Positions 45,229 to 57,616 of a DNA stretch of 64,000 nucleotides are shown piece after piece. Within the stretch, counting starts at the first letter, position 1. Every line of letters starts with the position of its first letter. The stretch is from Prosapia bicincta (Eukaryota; Arthropoda; Insecta; Hemiptera; Cercopidae), in contig JBAIZL010000216.1 of NCBI GenBank assembly GCA_036971475.1, forward strand, positions 23,501 to 87,500, read 5' to 3'. The translations under genes and the position numbers were made by a program. Below the pieces are notes generated by a model, which made no database searches, was not told where the DNA came from, and was given only the letters and a program-made list of their open reading frames with translations.

Positions 45229-48200
45229 CAGACTGGACAATATCAATACTTACTGGACCGTTACAGACTGGCCAATATCAGTAACTACTGGATAGTTACA
45301 GACTTTCCAATATCAATACCTACTGGACCGTTACAGACTGGCCAATATCAGTAACTACTGGACCGTTACAGACTGGCCAATATCAGTAACTACTGGATCG
45401 TTACAGACTGGCCAATATCAGTAACTACTGGACCGTTACAGACTGGTCAATATCAGTAACTACTTGATCGTTACAGACTGGCCAATATCAGTAACTACTG
45501 GACCGTTACAGACTAGCCAATATCAGTAACTACTGGACCGTTACAGACTGGCCAATATCAGTAACTACTGGACCGTTACAGACTGGCCAATATCAGTAAC
45601 TACTGGATCGTTACAGACTGGCCAATATCAGTAACTACTGGACCGTTACAGACTGGCCAATATCAGTAACTACTGGACCGTTACAGACTTTCTAATATCA
45701 GTAACTACTGGATCGTTACAGACTGGCCAATATCAGTAACTACTGGACCGTTACACACTAGCCAATATCAGTAACTACTGGATCGTTACAGACTGGCCAA
45801 TATCAGTAACTACTGGACCGTTACAGACGGGTCAATATCAGTAACTACTTGATCGTTACAGACTGGCCAATATCAGTAACTACTGGGCCGTTACAGACTA
45901 GCCAATATCAGTAACTACTGGACCGTTACAGACTGGCCAATATCAGTAACTACTGGACCGTTACACACTAGCCAATATCAGTAACTACTGGATCGTTACA
46001 GACTGGCCAATATCAGTAACTACTGGACCGTTACAGACTGGCCAATATCAGTAACTACTGGACCGTTACAGACTGGCCAATATCAGTAACTACTGGATCG
46101 TTACAGACTGGCCAATATCAGTAACTACTGGACCGTTACAGACTTTCCAATATCAGTAACTACTGGATCGTTACAGACTGGCCAATATCAGTAACTACTG
46201 GACCGTTACACACTAGCCAATATCAGTAACTACTGGATCGTTACAGACTGGCCAATATCAGTAACTACTGGACCGTTACAGACTTTCCAATATCAGTAAC
46301 TACTGGATCGTTACAGACTGGCCAATATCAGTAACTACTGGACCGTTACAGACTGGCCAATATCAGTAACTACTGGATCGTTACAGACTGGCCAATATCA
46401 GTAACTACTGGACCGTTACAGACTGGCCAATATCAGTAACTACTGGACCGTGACAGACTGGCCAATATCAGTAACTACTGAACCGTTACAGACTGGCCAA
46501 TATCAATACCTACTGGACCGTTACAGACTGGCCAATATCAGTAACTACTGGACCGTTACAGACTGGCCAATATCAGTAACTACTGGACCGTTACAGACTG
46601 GCCAATATCAGTAACTACTGGATCGTTACAGACTGGTCAATATCAGTAACTACTGAACCGTTACAGACTGGCCAATATCAGTAACTATTGGATCGTTACA
46701 GACTGGCCAATATCAGTAACTACTGGATCGTTACAGACTGGCCAATGTCAGTAACTACTGGATCATTACAGACTGGTCAATATCAGTAACTACTGAACCG
46801 TTACAGACTGGCCAATATCAGTAACTACTGGATCGTTACAGACTGGTCAATATCAATACCTACTGGACCGTTAAAGACTGGCCAATATCAGTAACTACTG
46901 GATCGTTACAGACTGGCCAATATCAGTAACTACTGTATCGTTACAGACTGGCCAATATCAGTAACTACTGGACCGTTACAGACTGGCCAATATCATTAAC
47001 TACTGGACCGTTACAGACTTTCCAATATCAGTAACTACTGGATCGTTACAGACTGGCCAATATCAGTAACTACTGAACCGTTACAGACTAGCCAATATCA
47101 GTAACTACTGGATCGTTACAGACTGGCCAATATCAGTAACTACTGGATCGTTACAGACTGGCCAATATCAGTAACTACTGTATCGTTACAGATTGGCCAA
47201 TATCAGTAACTACTGGACCGTTACAGACTGGCCAATATCATTAACTACTGGACCGTTACAGACTTTCCAATATCAGTAACTACTGGATCGTTACAGACTG
47301 GCCAATATCAGTAACTACTGGACCGTTACAGACTAGCCAATATCAGTAACTACTGGATCGTTACAGACTGGCCAATATCAGTAACTACTGGACCGTTACA
47401 GACTTTCCAATATCAGTAACTACTGGATCGTTACAGACTGGCCAATATCAGTAACTACTGGACCGTTACAGACTGGCCAATATCAGTAACTACTGGATCG
47501 TTACAGACTGGCCAATATCAGTAACTACTGGACCGTTACAGACTGGCCAATATCAGTAACTACTGGACCGTTACAGACTGGCCAATATCAGTAACTACTG
47601 GACCGTTACAGACTGGCCAATATCAATACCTACTGGACCGTTACAGACTGGCCAATATCAGTAACTACTGGACCGTTACAGACTGGCCAATATCAGTAAC
47701 TACTGAACCGTTACAGACTGGCCAATATCAGTAACTACTGGATCGTTACAGACTGGTAAATATCAATACCTACTGGACCGTTACAGACTGGCCAATTTCA
47801 GTAACTACTGGATCGTTACAGACTGGTCAATATCAGTAACTACTGAACCGTTACAGACTGGCCAATATCAGTAACTACTGGACCGTTATAGACTGGCCAA
47901 TATCAGTAACTACTGCACCGTTACAGACTTTCCAACATCAGTAACTACTGGATCGTTACAGACTGGCCAATATCAGTAACTACTGAACCGTTACAGACTT
48001 TCCAATATCAGTAACTACTGGACCGTTACAGACTGGCCAATATCAGTAACTACTGCACCGTTACAGACTTTCCAATATCAGTAACTAAGGATCGTTACAG
48101 ACTGGCCAATATCAGTAACTACTGAACCGTTACAGACTTTCCAATATCAGTAACTACTGGATCGTTACAGACTGGCCAATATCAGTAACTACTGCACCGT

Positions 48201-49980
48201 TACAGACTTTCCAATATCAGTAACTACTGGACCGTTACAGACTGGCCAATATCAGTAACTACTGGGCCGTTACAGACTAGCCAATATCAGTAACTACTGG
48301 ACCGTTACAGACTAGCCAATATCAGTAACTACTGGATCGTTACAGACTGGCCAATATCAGTAACTACTGGACCGTTACAGACTTTCCAATATCAGTAACT
48401 ACTGGATCGTTACAGACTGGCCAATATCAGTAACTACTGGACCGTTACAGACTGGCCAATATCAGTAACTACTGGATCGGTACAGACTGGCCAATATCAG
48501 TAACTACTGGACCGTTACAGACTGGCCAATATCAGTAACTACTGGACCGTTACAGACTGGCCAATATCAGTAACTACTGGACCGTTACATACTGGCCAAT
48601 ATCAATACCTACTGGACCGTTACAGACTGGCCAATATCAGTAACTACTGCACCGTTACAGACTGGCCAATATCATTAACTACTGGATCGTTACAGACTGG
48701 CCAATATCAGGAACTACTGGAGCGTTACAGACTGGCCAATATCAGTAACTACTGGAGCGTTACAGACTGGCCAATATCAGTAACTACTGGAGCGTTACAG
48801 ACTATCCAATATCAGCACCTACTGGAGCGTTACAGACTGGCCAATATCAGCACCTACTGGAGTGTTACAGACTGGCCAATATCAGCAACTTCTGGACCAT
48901 TACAGACTGGCCAATATCAGCACCTACTGGAGCGTTACAGACTGGCCAATACCAGTAACTACTGGAGCGTTACAGACTGGCCAATATCAGTAACTACGGG
49001 AGCGTTACAGACTGGCCAATATCAGTAACTACTGGAGCGTTACAGACTGGCCAATATCAGCACCTACTGGAGCGTTACAGACTGGCCAATATCAGCACCT
49101 ACTGGAGCGTTACAGACTGGCCAATATCAGCACCTACTGGAGCGTTACAGACTGGCCAATATCAGCAACTTCTGGACCATTACAGACTGGCCAATATCAG
49201 CACCTACTGGAGCGTTACAGACTGGCCAATACCAGTAACTACTGGAGCGTTACAGACTGGCCAATATCAGTAACTACTGGAGCGTTACAGACTGGCCAAT
49301 ATCAGTAACTACTGGAGCGTTACAGACTGGCCAATATCAGCACCTACTGGAGCGTTACAGACTGGCCAATATCAGTAACTACTGGAGCGTTACAGACTGG
49401 CCAATATCAGCACCTACTGGAGCGTTACAGACTGGCCAATACCAGTAACTACTGGAGCGTTACAGACTGGCCAATATCAGTAACTACTGGAGCGTTACAG
49501 ACTGGCCAATATCAGTAACTACTGGAGCGTTACAGACTGGCCAATATCAGCACCTACTGGAGCGTTACAGACTGGCCAATATCAGCACCTACTGGAGCGT
49601 TACAGACTGGCCAATACCAGTAACTACTGGAGCGTTACAGACTGGCCAATATCAGCACCTACTGGAGCGTTACAGACTGGCCAATATCAGCAACTTCTGG
49701 ACCATTACAGACTGGCCAATATCAGCACCTACTGGAGCGTTACAGACTGGCCAATATCAGTGACTACTGGAGCGTTACAGACTGGCTAATATCAGTAACT
49801 ACTGGAGCGTTACAGACTGGCCAATATCAGTAACTACTGGAGCGTTACAGACTGGCCAATATCAGCACCTACTGGAGCGTTACAGACTGGCCAATATCAG
49901 CACCTACTGGAGCGTTACAGACTGGCCAATATCAGCAACTTCTGAACCATTACAGACAGGCCAATATCAATAACTACTGT
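45229..49980. repeat. 35-bp satellite array, about 135 copies
   Basis: Unit GACTGGCCAATATCAGTAAC + TACTGGACCGTTACA, 35 bp, 4.75 kb in total. Each unit holds the dyad CAGTA-AC-TACTG. Variants: GGACCG and GGATCG alternate up to about 48.70 kb; GGAGCG dominates after that, with CAGCACCTACTGG units mixed in. TTTCC for GGCC recurs at regular positions in the left part, suggesting higher-order units. Non-coding. Lies between genes 5 and 6. Confidence 0.97.
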
Positions 49981-51404
49981 TTTATTCAAGTTTATTCCAC
50001 AAGTAATTTTATTGATTTTTCCAAATAATTTTAATTTCACTTTTATCTCTACAATAACGTAACAGTATAAGTGTAAATGTTAAATATGCAACAACTGATT
50101 TCATACGTGTTTCACCACATCATTTGTGTTTTTAAATTTTTGAAACATTTCAAAGTTCAATTTGTATAAATGTTTTTTTCCATTTTATATTGTTTCACTA
50201 TAGTTTCCATTTTTTTTGTGAATTAAGAAGGTATTTTAGAATTTTCGATATGAGATTTAGTATATATAAAGGCATACATTAGTTAAAAAAAACAATATAA
50301 AATCACTAAGTTATAAAAAAACTCCATGAGGTAGCTGATAAAGTGACAAGCACAGAGAACAAAAATATCCAGTCGTCAAGGTGTTAAAGATTAATTATGA
50401 AACCACAAAAAATAAAATTTGAGTACTTTAATTATTATATGATTTACATATGAAAATTAAATTGGTTCTTGCAGTAGAAAGATATATTTTTATTTGACTT
50501 TTTTAAAATTACCTGTAATAGATTTTTAATAGGTATTAGTTAATTTATTTCCTAAAACTAAATGGTTTCACAATTGTAATAGTTGTTATAAATGTTGTAA
50601 CATTTAACAACTAAATAAAATCTGTTAACTAATGTGTACAAAAGTATTGTACAGCTTTGACTTATTTTGACGCATTTTTATTGTACTTATTCCTCTAACT
50701 ATGTTAAGTATAATTGTAAACCTGTAGGCTTGTACTGGGATTTTCATTATTTCTTTTCCTCAGTGGATATCTAAGACGTAGCCTACACCACAATATTGTA
50801 TGTATCTAAAATGTCTGTAATCCATTTAACTATGTTAATCACATGCAATAAACATAAAGATTATGTACCCATCAATTTGTAATTTTTGCATTACTTCCAG
50901 TTTGTCCCAGGTATCAGGTAACCAGGTATCAGTTCAAATTGTGAGTGAAACTCATCATTAAAACACGCTCTATCCGTGTTTACTTATATATTTTGTTAAC
51001 TTACTTCTTCATATCACGTTATACTAGATAATTTTGTTAAACATAATATGCTAGTGTAACAAAAGTATATGCTGTAATAAGATTCAAGCTCGGCGTCTGT
51101 GCAGAGGTAATTATTGAACACACTCACAGAAATTATTGTACTTTTATATTATTGGTCGCGGTAGTGACATTAACTGACACGTGAATGTCGTCCAACTGAA
51201 GATGATAACTTTGTCATTGAAACGCGTGAATTTATTTTTTACGTTTTATTACGAAACAAAAATTCATACCTAATTAATTGTGACTTTTCTTCAACTATCG
51301 TCATATTAAATTCCAAGTTTCGGAGTTGGAAAATGAATATGTTTGTAAATACGTTAATAAAAACAGTTAATTTTCTATACAAATAAAATTTAACATTATT
51401 AATT
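49981..51404. other. Gene-free spacer
   Basis: AT-rich. At 51196-51226 (plus) there is an eroded hammerhead-like core: CUGAAGA, a mismatched UGAUAAC/GUCAUU hairpin, GAAA, CGCG, with UG in place of UH. No gene. Confidence 0.45.
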
Positions 51405-51680
51405 TCTTTTTAAAATTCCTTCTATTAGCTCACTTTTTCCTGATATTCATCTTGTATTAATTTCCAATCGTTAATAAAATACGTTTTTATTCCTACAATC
51501 AAGATCTAAAACATTTGTTTAAACCTATAGTAGATGATAATTGATGTAATATAGTTTTTTCAAATATTTATTCAATAATTAAATTATAAAATTTGTGGAG
51601 TCCAGCCGGATTCAAACGGAGAATCTTCATGTTCGAAGTCTAGCGCGTCTTGGCAAATCGCCAATTTTTCAATACCTAAA
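51405..51680 (-). repeat. tRNA-derived SINE-like copy
   Basis: Minus strand: head GCGCTAGACTTCGAACATGA, B-box GTTTGAATCC (51608-51617), then the body shared with 11404 and 35830 (TTATTGAATAAATATTTGAA, ATCATCTACTATAGGTTTAA), ending in the family A tail with GAGCTAATAGAAGGAATT. Confidence 0.6.
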
Positions 51681-51814
51681 AACGTATTTCCTCAAAGATG
51701 TATATGTATTTCTCCTCCCCCCCCCCATATAGCTGTCCTCGAAACCTCCATACTATAGCATCAAACTGTTACCATGGTTACCACTCAATCTCATATTTAC
51801 TTAAAATTCTTTTT

Positions 51815-51824
<10 letters not shown>

Positions 51825-51868
<44 letters not shown>

Positions 51869-51870
51869 TG
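51825..51870. repeat. (TA)n microsatellite
   Basis: TA run with CATATATG ends, upstream of the gene 6 stop. Confidence 0.9.
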
Positions 51871-52096
51871 TAATACATATTACTTGTTTCAAACCTTTGT
51901 ACAAAAGGTTTTATACCGTATATCAATATCTCCTGCAAGATGAGACCTGGTTGATAAATAGGCCTATATTAGTTAGTAACGTATTGAAAAATGAAACTTT
52001 TCAAATTATGATGCTCTTTGAGACAATGATGTATAACTAAGCAGAAAGTGTTATGGAATAAACTCGCAAGTGCAACAGGTTTACTATAAAATGTAA

Positions 52097-52102
52097 TTTA
52101 TT
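52097..52102 (-). other. Poly(A) signal of gene 6
   Basis: AATAAA on the minus strand, 46 nt past the stop. Confidence 0.6.
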
Positions 52103-52147
52103 TACAAAATGAATACAGAAGCTCTAATAAATTATGTGAACGAATAT

Positions 52148-54472
52148 CTAACCATGGTATGCTGGCGCAGGATATGCGGGAGCGGGTGCCGGTGCGGGAT
52201 GAGCACCAGGTGACTTCTTCACCACAGCGTTGAACCCATTGTGAGGATCAGCTGTGTACTCTACGGTGCGTGTGGATCCGTCAGGCTCGACCAGACTGTA
52301 GCTGCCGTGGACTACGTCCCCTTCCCTGCTCTCGGACTGGCTCTTGACGTCTCCGGTGTGGGCATCGTGTACGTTGTAGTCAAAGGTGTAGTGCGGGTTG
52401 GGGTCGTAGGGTTCAACGCGTGGGGCTGGAGCGTGAGCAGGTGCAACGTAAGGGCGGTAAGCGGGAGCAGGGACAGGGTACGCAGGAGCAGGGGCAGGGT
52501 ACACTGGAGCAGCGACCACGGCGGGGCGGTATGCAGGAGGTGCTCGCACTGCCGGCGCAGAGTAGCTTACTGCGGCAGGAGCTGGTGCTGGGAAGTAGCC
52601 TGCGTTCGCAGCCGCCAACATGGCGACCAAGACGATCAACTGCACAACAAAATAAAATTGTGGTTTTGTAAGAGTAACAGTTCCTCACATATTTTACTGT
52701 TTTATCTACTTCGCCATGATCCTAACACCTGATAACATTACCTGGATTTGTAGTGAGTGGTTTCATGTAGCAAATTTCACTGCAATTATACCCTAAGCGC
52801 CAAAATATGCACTACTGAAACAGTTGTAAGGTATTATCCCATTTTATTTTATTCTATTTACATAGTTTTATCTGCATTAGTTAGCGCTGTCAGCAAAAAT
52901 TAACCTCAAATGGTAACAATCAAAAGTTAACTCAGCTGATCAGAAGGCAACTACAGCTGATTTAGTTTGAGAACTGTTTATTTTGGCGCATAAGGTTTGT
53001 TTACTAATTATACAAGAGAATTTTTAATTACTTATTCAATATGTATAAAATATTTTTAACATTTTATACGATCTTATTAAATTAAAAGCTAGAAATTTTA
53101 AATTAAAACTTTTATTTTCAAATTGTTCTATTTGTTTAGGTAAATATTTTTTTGGCAACAATTCAAAAGTATAGATAGTAAAATATTACCTCATATAAAA
53201 CTTGATATAAAGTCTACGCTGCTGGTCACGCCTGACCCCCCCCCCCCCCAGGCGGCCTTAGAATACAGATTCGGGCACCAGTAAACTTTACTGCCGTCAA
53301 TGTGTTGAAGTAACTACAAGAGGGATTGACATTTTTTAACAAAATATAGCAACGCGTTTTTATTTTTGTTAGGGATAATAATGATTTCTTCTCCAAACTT
53401 TGTTTAATACTACTTAGGGGGGTAAAATGTTTCGAGAAACATTATTGCTGTAAATTTCAATTCCTATAATACATTTTATTTATTATGAATCATTTTTATA
53501 TTTATAAATTGACGATATAGATTAGGTTTTGATTTATAGAGTGTAATGTTATAAATAGATATTTTATTTAAATATGTTTTTTTTTATATCTTATATTCTA
53601 AGTTAGATTTGTGTTAAAGAAATTTGTATTTTAAGATCGTTGGTGCCTTACTATTTTATCTACTTTGCCATTGTCCCTAACACTCTAACCTTTACAAAGT
53701 CACTGGTTTTATGTGTAATAATCATTAGTTATAATCAGCAATTATTTGAGCAATTGATATTTTGTATCAACATATAAAAATGAATTTATATTTATGTACT
53801 TCTGCGTCCATAATTATTACTTTCCCCAGTATTGTCAAATTTTTCTTTCATACAAAACATTTGTCGTGACATTTTAGTGTGTTTACTTCTAATTCTCATT
53901 TACATCTTTAAATATAATGAACAGTTTTAATGTTTAATAACAAAACAATAGAAATGAGGTTTCTATTTAAAGTAATTTAGAACGTATTGTTTTAAAAGGC
54001 ATTTGCTTTTAAAATGTTATGTTACTGGTATTTGTGTGTAGAGGTTTTATTTTATCTAAAATAATTAATTCTATAAATATTTTCTCTACTACAATTATAA
54101 ACTCATTGTTTATAATTCTGATTAAAACAAATTTCGATTTGTTTACTATTATTGTTGTTTTTTGTTCTTACATTGGATGGAAAAATATTTGTTAACATTT
54201 CTTAGAATTTTATAATTCATGTTTACACTCGGAGAAATATAACACAAGAAATTCAAGTGTAACTCTTAATTTATATCGTAATATGAAACAATTTTTAACA
54301 AAATGTTTTGTTGTTTTACGTTTACAAATAATAGCAGTCTAGTTTTTTTCATTGCAGTATAAAATGAAATATCAATAATAAGTATAAGGGTGTGTTTTTG
54401 TATCCTTTCAAAATGTAGCTACACGACGTTTCACCGCTGGAAAAACCCTGATATAATTACCTTACAAGCCAT
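52148..54472 (-). CDS. RR-2 cuticular protein, gene 6 of cluster
   Basis: Secreted chitin-binding cuticle protein. CDS = exon 1 at 54461-54472 (ATG GCT TGT AAG, MACK, donor gtaatt) joined to exon 2 at 52148-52639 (acceptor tgtgcag, stop TAG); intron 1821 bp; 167 aa. Signal peptide [17 protein letters not shown]. Linker of [20 protein letters not shown], then AYRP, YPAPAPA and YPVPAPA repeats to about residue 78. RR-2 domain about 80-146 with the same residues as gene 4, ending [10 protein letters not shown]. Tail of PAPAPA repeats ending PAYHG. Exon 1 encodes the same four residues as gene 3. The linker shares [17 protein letters not shown] with gene 4, so genes 4 and 6 are the closest full-length pair. 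AATAAA is 46 nt past the stop (52097-52102, reverse). Confidence 0.88.
52740..54460. other. Intron of gene 6, gene-free part
   Basis: AT-rich with a 13-bp C run at about 53237. No gene or repeat recognised. Confidence 0.45.
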
Positions 54473-54503
54473 TGCTATGCTCCGTTGCGTTGAACAAACA
54501 AGA

Positions 54504-54641
54504 ACTGATGCTGTTAACAATGAGAATGTGTTTAAATACTCTAACTTCGGCAACAAATTCTAATAATTGCTCCCTCTAAAACATTGGCCGTTCCGCTCGC
54601 CAATTGTCCTTTCACTTGACACGGCCAACGCCTACCTCCCC
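54504..54641 (-). promoter_or_regulatory. Promoter and shared upstream block of gene 6
   Basis: TATTTAAA on the minus strand (54531-54538), TCAGT initiator at 54504-54508. The block at 54570-54641 reads on the plus strand CTCCCTCTAAAACATTGGCC, then TGTCCTTTCACT, then GGCCAACGCCTACCTCCC. The leader (CAGTTCTTGTT) also matches gene 4. Confidence 0.7.
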
Positions 54642-54649
54642 GACATGTC

Positions 54650-55568
54650 TTTCGGTCACCTTTGTCCTATCACATATTCGCAATTTCAAGGTGTATGCTT
54701 TAGTAGTTTTGGTAAAATATGGAACAAATTTATTTTAAAATTGTGTGTTATTTAATGCTATTTACAAATGAAATTACTGAAATATTTTCAGAGTTTTTCT
54801 TTGTACTTAAATGGGATTATCAGGCGTGACTTTCGTCGGCAAAGGGTTGCGAACTTATACAAGGTAAAATGCAAACATGAGACCTGTAAGTAGAGGGTGT
54901 ATTCATCAAGAGGTACAGAAATTTTAGGATTTTTGTAGGGGATGACTTGACGTGTATAGAGTTACGTAAAAAGCTATTTTTACAAGGGAGATATAAAGCA
55001 ATCGAGTTATGTAACATATATACATTTTGTGTTTCAGTATGCCTTATTATAAAATCATAAATATTTACCATTTCTTACAAGCTTGGGTCAAAACTGTTTA
55101 TGCAATATTGAGTTTTTTTTTGAATTATTATAATGTTGAATTATATAACTTAATTCCAGGTTATTCCGTCAACTAGAACCGTCTGTAGCAAAGTTCCACT
55201 ACAGTCGGAGTATTTGTTAGCATATATTTGTTGAAGGCTCTACTAACTTTCAGTTTCCAAAAGGTGATTCCCCAATTAAATACAAAACTTCTAAGATTCA
55301 AAATTAAATAAAAATTACAAACACAAAAACCTATTTAACTGCGACGCATAAAATGTAGTAGTTTTAATAAAACTACTATAAAGTAGGTGTTTTATTAATT
55401 AGTAGTAATAGTAGTTTTATTATAGGTAGTATAAATTAATACTAATAAAACTGGGGGCCTTAACTACATGTTGAAACTAAGAAAGATTTACTAGTAAATG
55501 AAGTTTATATTGTTTGTGGAATAATGTTTAAAAATATAGATTTTTTAATATCTTATAATACAATTTAA
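54650..55568. other. Upstream spacer of gene 6
   Basis: AT-rich. Short direct and inverted TAGTTTTATTA words around 55360-55450. No gene. Confidence 0.4.
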
Positions 55569-55767
55569 AGTGATTATTACATTTTAAAACTATTTACCAG
55601 CGTGTACTCGATGTCTCACTAGATACTAGGTTATTTATTTAGACTAGTTTCGGTAGTGATTATTACATTTTAAAACTATTTACCAGCGTATACTCGATGT
55701 CTCACTAGATACTAGGTTATTTATTTAGACTAGTTTCGGTAACGATGTCACCGTCATCAGTAAGTGG
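55569..55767 (-). mobile_element. Tandem 86-bp unit ending in a hammerhead-like core
   Basis: An 86-bp segment (AGTGATTATTACATTTTAAA...) is repeated directly at 55569 and 55655. The first copy stops inside the core at TTTCGGT; only the second continues through the full core to 55765. After the core, GGTAGTGATTATT begins again. A head-to-tail layout of this kind is what tandem terminal repeats of Penelope-like elements or retrozymes would leave. Confidence 0.6.
55723..55765 (-). ncRNA. Hammerhead-ribozyme-like core
   Basis: Minus strand: UUA, CUGAUGA (55754-55760), C, stem II GGUGAC/GUUACC with loop AUC, GAAA (55734-55737), self-complementary CUAG, UC, UAAA. UUA pairs with UAA. This is the copy closest to the textbook core (CUGAUGA, GAAA, UC at the cleavage site). 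Confidence 0.62.
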
Positions 55768-56790
55768 TAGTGATTATTGTTAGAAAGTGTTATATGCATC
55801 TAAATATCTTCTGAATAAGATGGAGGCTATTAAAGCAACTCTAGCGATATTATGGTATTCTTAATTTTAAAACGTGTGTTTCTAACGGTCGATTAGTATC
55901 TTTTTTGTAGATAAAAATACCATACAAACAAAATGACATAGTATTGTTTGTTTTTAATTAGTGATTTGAAAAATATATCATGGTAGTATGTAATGGAAAT
56001 TTTGTAACTCGTAGGAAACGTTTATATAATTTCCCCAAAAGTCCCAACTCTCTGTATTTGTAAATAGTAACGTCAGCTTATATTACTTGGGTAAACAAAT
56101 TCTCGTAGTTACAAATTACGTTTCAAAAATATTTAAAACGATGACAAAATTACCAACGCAAATATTTGAAATTGTGAGATATTTAGAAAGTCACAACTGT
56201 CTAAATAATCGTACTTGTTTTTGTTTTTTTATACTTACGTTAACACGACTTGTGAGTCTGAATCCGGCGATATCGTCCGGTTTCCTTCTATACGATTTCT
56301 CTATCTTAAAACAGCTGTCATGTATAGCAAGCAGGTATATGGAGTTTCTTGTGCAAGCTGTCAGGTGTTTGTTCTGTATAGTGGAATGAATAAACACATT
56401 GACTTGACTAACGTCGCTACATACCCTCAAAGCTCATTAGGTGTTATTGACTCTGTTCTTGACGAAGCTGCCAATCGGTCGAAACGATCATTGAAATCGG
56501 AAACGTTGCTGTAACACGTTGACTTGTTTTCTCAGATTAATACAATCCATTTATACCAAATTGTATAACATTGTTTACAGAACAGATTTCAGACTGGCGT
56601 TTGCATAAACAGTCAGATTGCAACGCAATGTCCATCAAGCTTAAGGCAAGTGTGTGGGGCGTGTTATATACACTGAGTGGAGATTCCTTCTGTGGACACT
56701 AAATATGTGTGTCAGGAAGGAAATTTACCAGGTCCACAAAGAAATTAGGTTGTGGCACTGGAGGGTGTGCCGGCCAAAGTGTAGAGGGTG
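55768..56790. other. Gene-free sequence, probable old mobile fragment
   Basis: GC-richer patch at 56230-56520 with overlapping open frames on both strands and GGTCGAAACGATC / CGGAAACGTTGC, of the kind found at Penelope-type ends. No domain recognised. Confidence 0.35.
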
Positions 56791-56935
56791 CGTAGCAATG
56801 CCTAGAGCGTACGTAGCAACGCCTGGAGCGTACGTAGCAACGCCTAGAGCGTACGTAGCAATGCCTAGAGCGTACGTAGCAACGCCTAGAGCGGACGTAG
56901 CAAGACCTGGAGCGTACGTAGCAACGCCTAGAACA
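56791..56935. repeat. 21-bp minisatellite, about 7 copies
   Basis: Unit CGTAGCAACGCCTAGAGCGTA. Because 21 is a multiple of three it keeps frames open on both strands (AYVATPR on plus, RRCYVRS on minus). This looks like a repeat artefact, not a protein. Confidence 0.9.
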
Positions 56936-57616
56936 CGATTTTATCGCACGAAATATTATTACGAAGAAAGGACCTATTGGCAGAATATAAGCACAGACAT
57001 ACATAAGAAGTCTATTGGTTATCCTTGACATTAACCTTACTTTTACTTTGCGTCCTGTGCTCTGTAATAACTTCCCTTGTGATCCAAAAAAGGAATTTAT
57101 CATTTCAAAGCCATCTTTAAATGGCCTGAAGGTAGATTCACTCTAAAGCCCTGGTCTATGTTTGGATGGTATAATTTTTATTATAGGCCCTAATATGTGC
57201 ATTATTTTAGAACATATAGTACGTTTCGTGGTTCTTTCGTTCTAGTTTAATCTTTTTTTCTATGTTTTTTTTTTGTATGAATTGCTTTTGTTTTTTCTGT
57301 TGTAATACTTTAGTAACAAGTATTATATAATAATGGCTTAGAATAACTAGAATTATAAATACCTTAATTACACAATGTACAGAAAACTAAGACCAACGTT
57401 GCCTGCTATTCTTTTTAGCTCAATTCACTGAGCGTAAAGAATTAAATAACTTTAATTAAGGAACAATAAAATTATTTGCGGATATGAAAGAAGTTATAAA
57501 TAATGAATGAGAAATAATGTGTTAATTAACTATATTCTTAAAACAGTTAAATTTTTTTTCATGGAAAATTTATATCCACAACGATTACGTTTGATATATT
57601 TAGTAAGACACAGTGA
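56936..57616. other. Gene-free sequence
   Basis: AT-rich, no gene seen. Confidence 0.4.

Noticed and set aside
45229..49980. CRISPR array
   Set aside because: The 35-bp units are contiguous with no unique spacers, and the context is a eukaryotic nuclear genome.
56654..57103. Possible repeat protein on either strand (AYVATPR or RRCYVRS heptads)
   Set aside because: The frames stay open on both strands only because the 21-bp unit is divisible by three; no promoter, signal peptide or known repeat family.
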